DNA of 9,034 nucleotides, from positions 1-9,034 of the forward strand of contig DCKN01000081.1 in the NCBI GenBank assembly GCA_002320385.1. Direction: 5' to 3'. Position 1 is the first letter of the stretch; each line of letters opens with the position of its first letter. A model generated the notes under the pieces. That model saw nothing but the letters and a program-made list of their open reading frames with translations, made no database searches and was not told the DNA's origin. This DNA comes from Proteobacteria bacterium UBA1673. Lineage in GTDB: Bacteria; Pseudomonadota; Gammaproteobacteria; Comchoanobacterales; Comchoanobacteraceae. Shown here one piece after another: positions 7,360 through 9,034 of this stretch. The translations under genes were made by a program, and so were the position numbers.

Positions 7360-7437
7360 ATGGAAAGACAACAGTTTGAAGTGCTGATGCCCACGGAGTT
7401 TATGGTGAACATCGATCAGATTGAGAGTATAGTGTGA
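7360..7437 (+). CDS. Possible 25-residue small ORF
   Basis: An ATG at 7360 is preceded by AGAGGG (7351-7356), a good Shine-Dalgarno three bases before it. The 25-codon frame ends at TGA 7435 and encodes a mildly acidic peptide beginning MERQQFEVLMPTEF. It has no membrane segment or recognisable motif, and no clear promoter was found just upstream. The ribosome-binding site is the main support; it may be chance or a decayed gene start. Confidence 0.22.
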   Translation: MERQQFEVLMPTEFMVNIDQIESIV

Positions 7438-7684
7438 AATACGTTAATTATAGTGTATCTGGTAAGTATGATTAATTCTCACACCAGACACAGTGCAAAT
7501 ATCCCTAAGGCCATGATAGGGCGTGCCCGCCCAGTGAAAACAAAACCATGTGGTATGCATGTGACGATGATTTTGATGTAAAACAGATCCTAAATGTTGG
7601 TAACATAATGATTCACATTACTATAAAACATTGGTGTTGTGGGTGTTGTAGATGAGAATGCTCACTGCTGTAGAGTGGTAATTG

Positions 7685-7786
7685 ATGGTTAGCATTTGGA
7701 AAGTAGGCAAAGAAGGCGAGCATGATGAGCTATTTCTACCTAACGAGAATGGAGGTAAATTATCCACTGGCATGCATAAAAAATAA
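7685..7786 (+). CDS. Possible 33-residue small ORF upstream of the rightward surface-protein gene
   Basis: The ATG at 7685 follows an in-frame stop (7679-7681) and a weak GAGTGG six bases upstream. The 33-residue product is highly charged and hydrophilic (WKVGKEGEHDELFLPNENGG in the middle, ending HKK) with no membrane segment. Its composition looks more protein-like than random AT-rich sequence, and it ends 26 bases before the -35 of the rightward gene. It could be a small cytoplasmic protein or the remnant of a longer gene; I do not recognise it. Confidence 0.28.
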   Translation: MVSIWKVGKEGEHDELFLPNENGGKLSTGMHKK

Positions 7787-7812
7787 AACTTAAAAAAATG
7801 TGATATTAGCGC

Positions 7813-7841
7813 TTGACCTCACTGGTATTTCGTTTTAAGAT
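7813..7841 (+). promoter_or_regulatory. Sigma70 promoter for the rightward surface-protein gene
   Basis: TTGACC (7813-7818), a 17-base spacer and TAAGAT (7836-7841) match 5/6 and 4/6 of consensus. The start of transcription would be near 7848, leaving a leader of about 26 bases with AGAGGA (7861-7866) seven bases before the GTG at 7874. The element mirrors the promoter at 7180-7208 in hexamers, spacer and leader length. Confidence 0.62.
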
Positions 7842-7873
7842 TTACTTAATCACACTAACCAGAGGAAATTATT

Positions 7874-9034
7874 GTGAAGATGAAACTAGAGAAAATTTTG
7901 AGATTATCTGCATTTACGTTACTGTGCACATCCAGCATCATGGCTGCGGTTGGCGAGAACATGACTGCAGGGATTGGCGTAACGCTCGGTAACACTATCC
8001 AAGAGCAAACATGGATGGACAACTACGCAGCAGCTGACCTTGGAAACGGGCCATTGCCAGGTATTGGATTAGGAACGAACATTGTGTTGTCGAACAGCGG
8101 CACATCATCATCGATTCTTGATATCAGAAATGTATACTACAATCAGGCTAAAACCAACACATTTGGTGTAGGCTTCAACTATAAAATGAAGGGTGCATCT
8201 GCAGAAAACGGATTCTATGCAGCGCTTGACTACACAAAGTATGATGACATGGATTTCTATCAAGCTGCGCTTGGTCACGAAACAAACCTCGGAGGTTATC
8301 AGTCAAATCTTAACTTCTACATTCCATTCAGCAGTACAGAAACTTACAACACACCAAACGGTTCTACACTTGTTGGCACATATGGGGTTGACTGGACACT
8401 TTCCAAGCAGATCGCCAGCGTAGATCTTGGTGCTAGCATAGGTTATCACTGGCACGATGATATCAAAAATAACATTACTGCGTTCTCACTAGGCGGTGAG
8501 TACACATTCTCGCAAAACCTGCTAACAACTGGCCTAGCATATCAATATAGAGATGGTCTCGATAGCAATGATTACGGTTACAAAGTTTATGCAAAAATGC
8601 CTCTACATACAGCCCTTAAGGTGACAACAGGCAGTGGTGGCGCTAGCATGCACAAGCCTATCAAACGTATGTTAGGAAGTCTCATTCAGGCTAAGGAAGA
8701 CACAAGCTGTACCGGCGGATTTGAGAGTTATTCATTTGGTGGCGTAACAGCATGTGCGACAGTAAATCCATTTACCAATGATGGCGCTGGGTTCCCTGCT
8801 GCAGCATTAATCAAGAAAGCTTTTGGTATGAAAAAAGGTATCGCATCAGCGGTTGCAAGCCCGAATGTCCAAACGAAACTACAGACGCTTAAGTCGGGTA
8901 AGACTTATTTGGTCAAACACATGCACGTTTTCGATGGCGGTTTGAACATTGAACCGAACACAAACGTATTCCTGGCTGATGATGCTTCTATGTGGATTAA
9001 CCAGGAATACGTTAATCCACATAGAAGCATCATC
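7874..9034 (+). CDS. Predicted inverse-autotransporter-like surface protein, paralogue, 3'-partial
   Basis: The frame is open from GTG 7874 to the window edge (387 codons, no stop). AGAGGA seven bases upstream and a promoter at 7813-7841 fix the start. A signal peptide (ILRLSAFTLLCTSSIMAA, residues 8-25) precedes a region with EQT-x2-D-x-Y-x5-GNGPL (residues 44-61), also present in the divergent gene. Alternating barrel-like strands span about 82-243 (GFYAALDYTKYDDMDFYQAA, NLNFYIPF, YQYRDGLDSNDYGYKVYAKM), ending in MHKPIKR. Cys279 and Cys294 sit in the same 14-residue-spaced junction as the paralogue. The passenger begins with the helix-like rungs SGKTYLVKHMHVFDGGLNI and EPNTNVFLADDASMWI. The paralogue suggests several hundred passenger residues are missing. 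The last 11 codons (from 9002) come from a fold-back and are probably not real. Secretion and surface display are inferred; barrel identity is moderately supported. Confidence 0.85.
   Translation, partial: MKMKLEKILRLSAFTLLCTSSIMAAVGENMTAGIGVTLGNTIQEQTWMDNYAAADLGNGPLPGIGLGTNIVLSNSGTSSSILDIRNVYYNQAKTNTFGVGFNYKMKGASAENGFYAALDYTKYDDMDFYQAALGHETNLGGYQSNLNFYIPFSSTETYNTPNGSTLVGTYGVDWTLSKQIASVDLGASIGYHWHDDIKNNITAFSLGGEYTFSQNLLTTGLAYQYRDGLDSNDYGYKVYAKMPLHTALKVTTGSGGASMHKPIKRMLGSLIQAKEDTSCTGGFESYSFGGVTACATVNPFTNDGAGFPAAALIKKAFGMKKGIASAVASPNVQTKLQTLKSGKTYLVKHMHVFDGGLNIEPNTNVFLADDASMWINQEYVNPHRSII
8963..9034. repeat. Overlapping inverted repeats at the window end, probable fold-back artefact
   Basis: A 24-bp arm at 8978-9001 is exactly complementary to 9011-9034. 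Separately, AACGTATTCCTGG (8963-8975) is exactly complementary to CCAGGAATACGTT (9001-9013). Every base from 9001 to 9034 is therefore a reverse-complement copy of sequence just upstream, in the order A, B, A', B'. The second arm reaches the last base of the window. Amplification or assembly template switching at a contig end explains this best; a genuine quasi-palindrome is the alternative. Confidence 0.9.

Larger units (their letters stand above)
7152..7873. promoter_or_regulatory. 722-base divergent regulatory region between the two surface-protein genes
   Basis: This stretch holds one promoter at each end, listed separately, leaving over 500 bases between them. Within it are ATTGA repeats and two possible small ORFs, also listed. 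There is a hairpin with one bulge (GTGTATCTGGT 7453-7463 against ACCAGACAC 7483-7491), a short direct repeat GGTGTTGT (7633-7640 and 7642-7649), and a 22-codon ATG frame at 7513-7581 preceded by AAGG. I see no longer gene. The length is generous for two divergent promoters and suggests regulation, a small RNA or decayed coding sequence. Confidence 0.5.

Noticed and set aside
7874..7960. Lipoprotein signal at the cysteine in the hydrophobic segment of the surface proteins (LLCTSS, LVCTCS)
   Set aside because: The residue before the cysteine is Leu or Val, not Gly, Ala or Ser, and the cysteine lies inside the hydrophobic core; a standard signal peptidase I site (MAA, KGA) fits better.
8978..9034. 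Terminal palindrome read as an integron attC site, transposon end or phage attachment site
   Set aside because: It lies inside a coding frame with no integrase or transposase nearby, and the arms are exact copies of the gene's own sequence in swapped order, which fits template switching.
1..9034. CRISPR arrays, tRNA or rRNA genes, insertion sequences, riboswitches
   Set aside because: No regularly spaced direct repeats, cloverleaf-like segments, transposase motifs or paired terminal repeats were seen when reading both strands.

Overview
The window looks like chromosomal DNA from a moderately AT-rich gammaproteobacterium. The evidence is the hflX, hflK, hflC order and the clear similarity of these proteins to their enteric counterparts. 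Two large secreted proteins with outer-membrane-barrel features suggest a host-associated or surface-interacting lifestyle. A placement nearer Legionellales-like lineages is only a guess. The left half is conserved housekeeping sequence and the right half is accessory.

Left half, 1-3848. The 3' part of hflX (ribosome-associated GTPase) runs off the left edge and ends at 705 without the C-terminal domain seen in the E. coli protein. A HAD-family phosphatase gene (783-1493) lies on the opposite strand, between hflX and hflK, where hflX and hflK are usually adjacent. hflK (1767-2912) and hflC (2928-3848) form a tight two-gene operon encoding the membrane SPFH complex that modulates the FtsH protease. 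A perfect 12-bp inverted repeat lies just after hflC.

Middle, 3849-4358: about 510 bases in which I see no gene, only small inverted repeats.

Right half, 4359-9034. Two divergently transcribed paralogues face away from each other across a 722-base intergenic region. Each has a GTG start, a signal peptide, a predicted N-terminal beta-barrel resembling the inverse-autotransporter barrel, a conserved two-cysteine junction and then a predicted right-handed beta-helix passenger. The leftward gene is complete (930 aa). The rightward gene is open to the window end (387 codons visible). Their predicted promoters match closely: TTGACC, 17 bp, then TAAACT or TAAGAT. The region between holds two possible small ORFs and phased ATTGA repeats. 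This pair is the most interesting system in the window: a putative surface adhesin or passenger-display family that I cannot match to a named protein.

The last 34 bases (9001-9034) consist entirely of reverse-complemented pieces of the preceding 39 bases. This looks like a contig-end fold-back or template-switch artefact, so the final 11 codons of the rightward gene should not be trusted.
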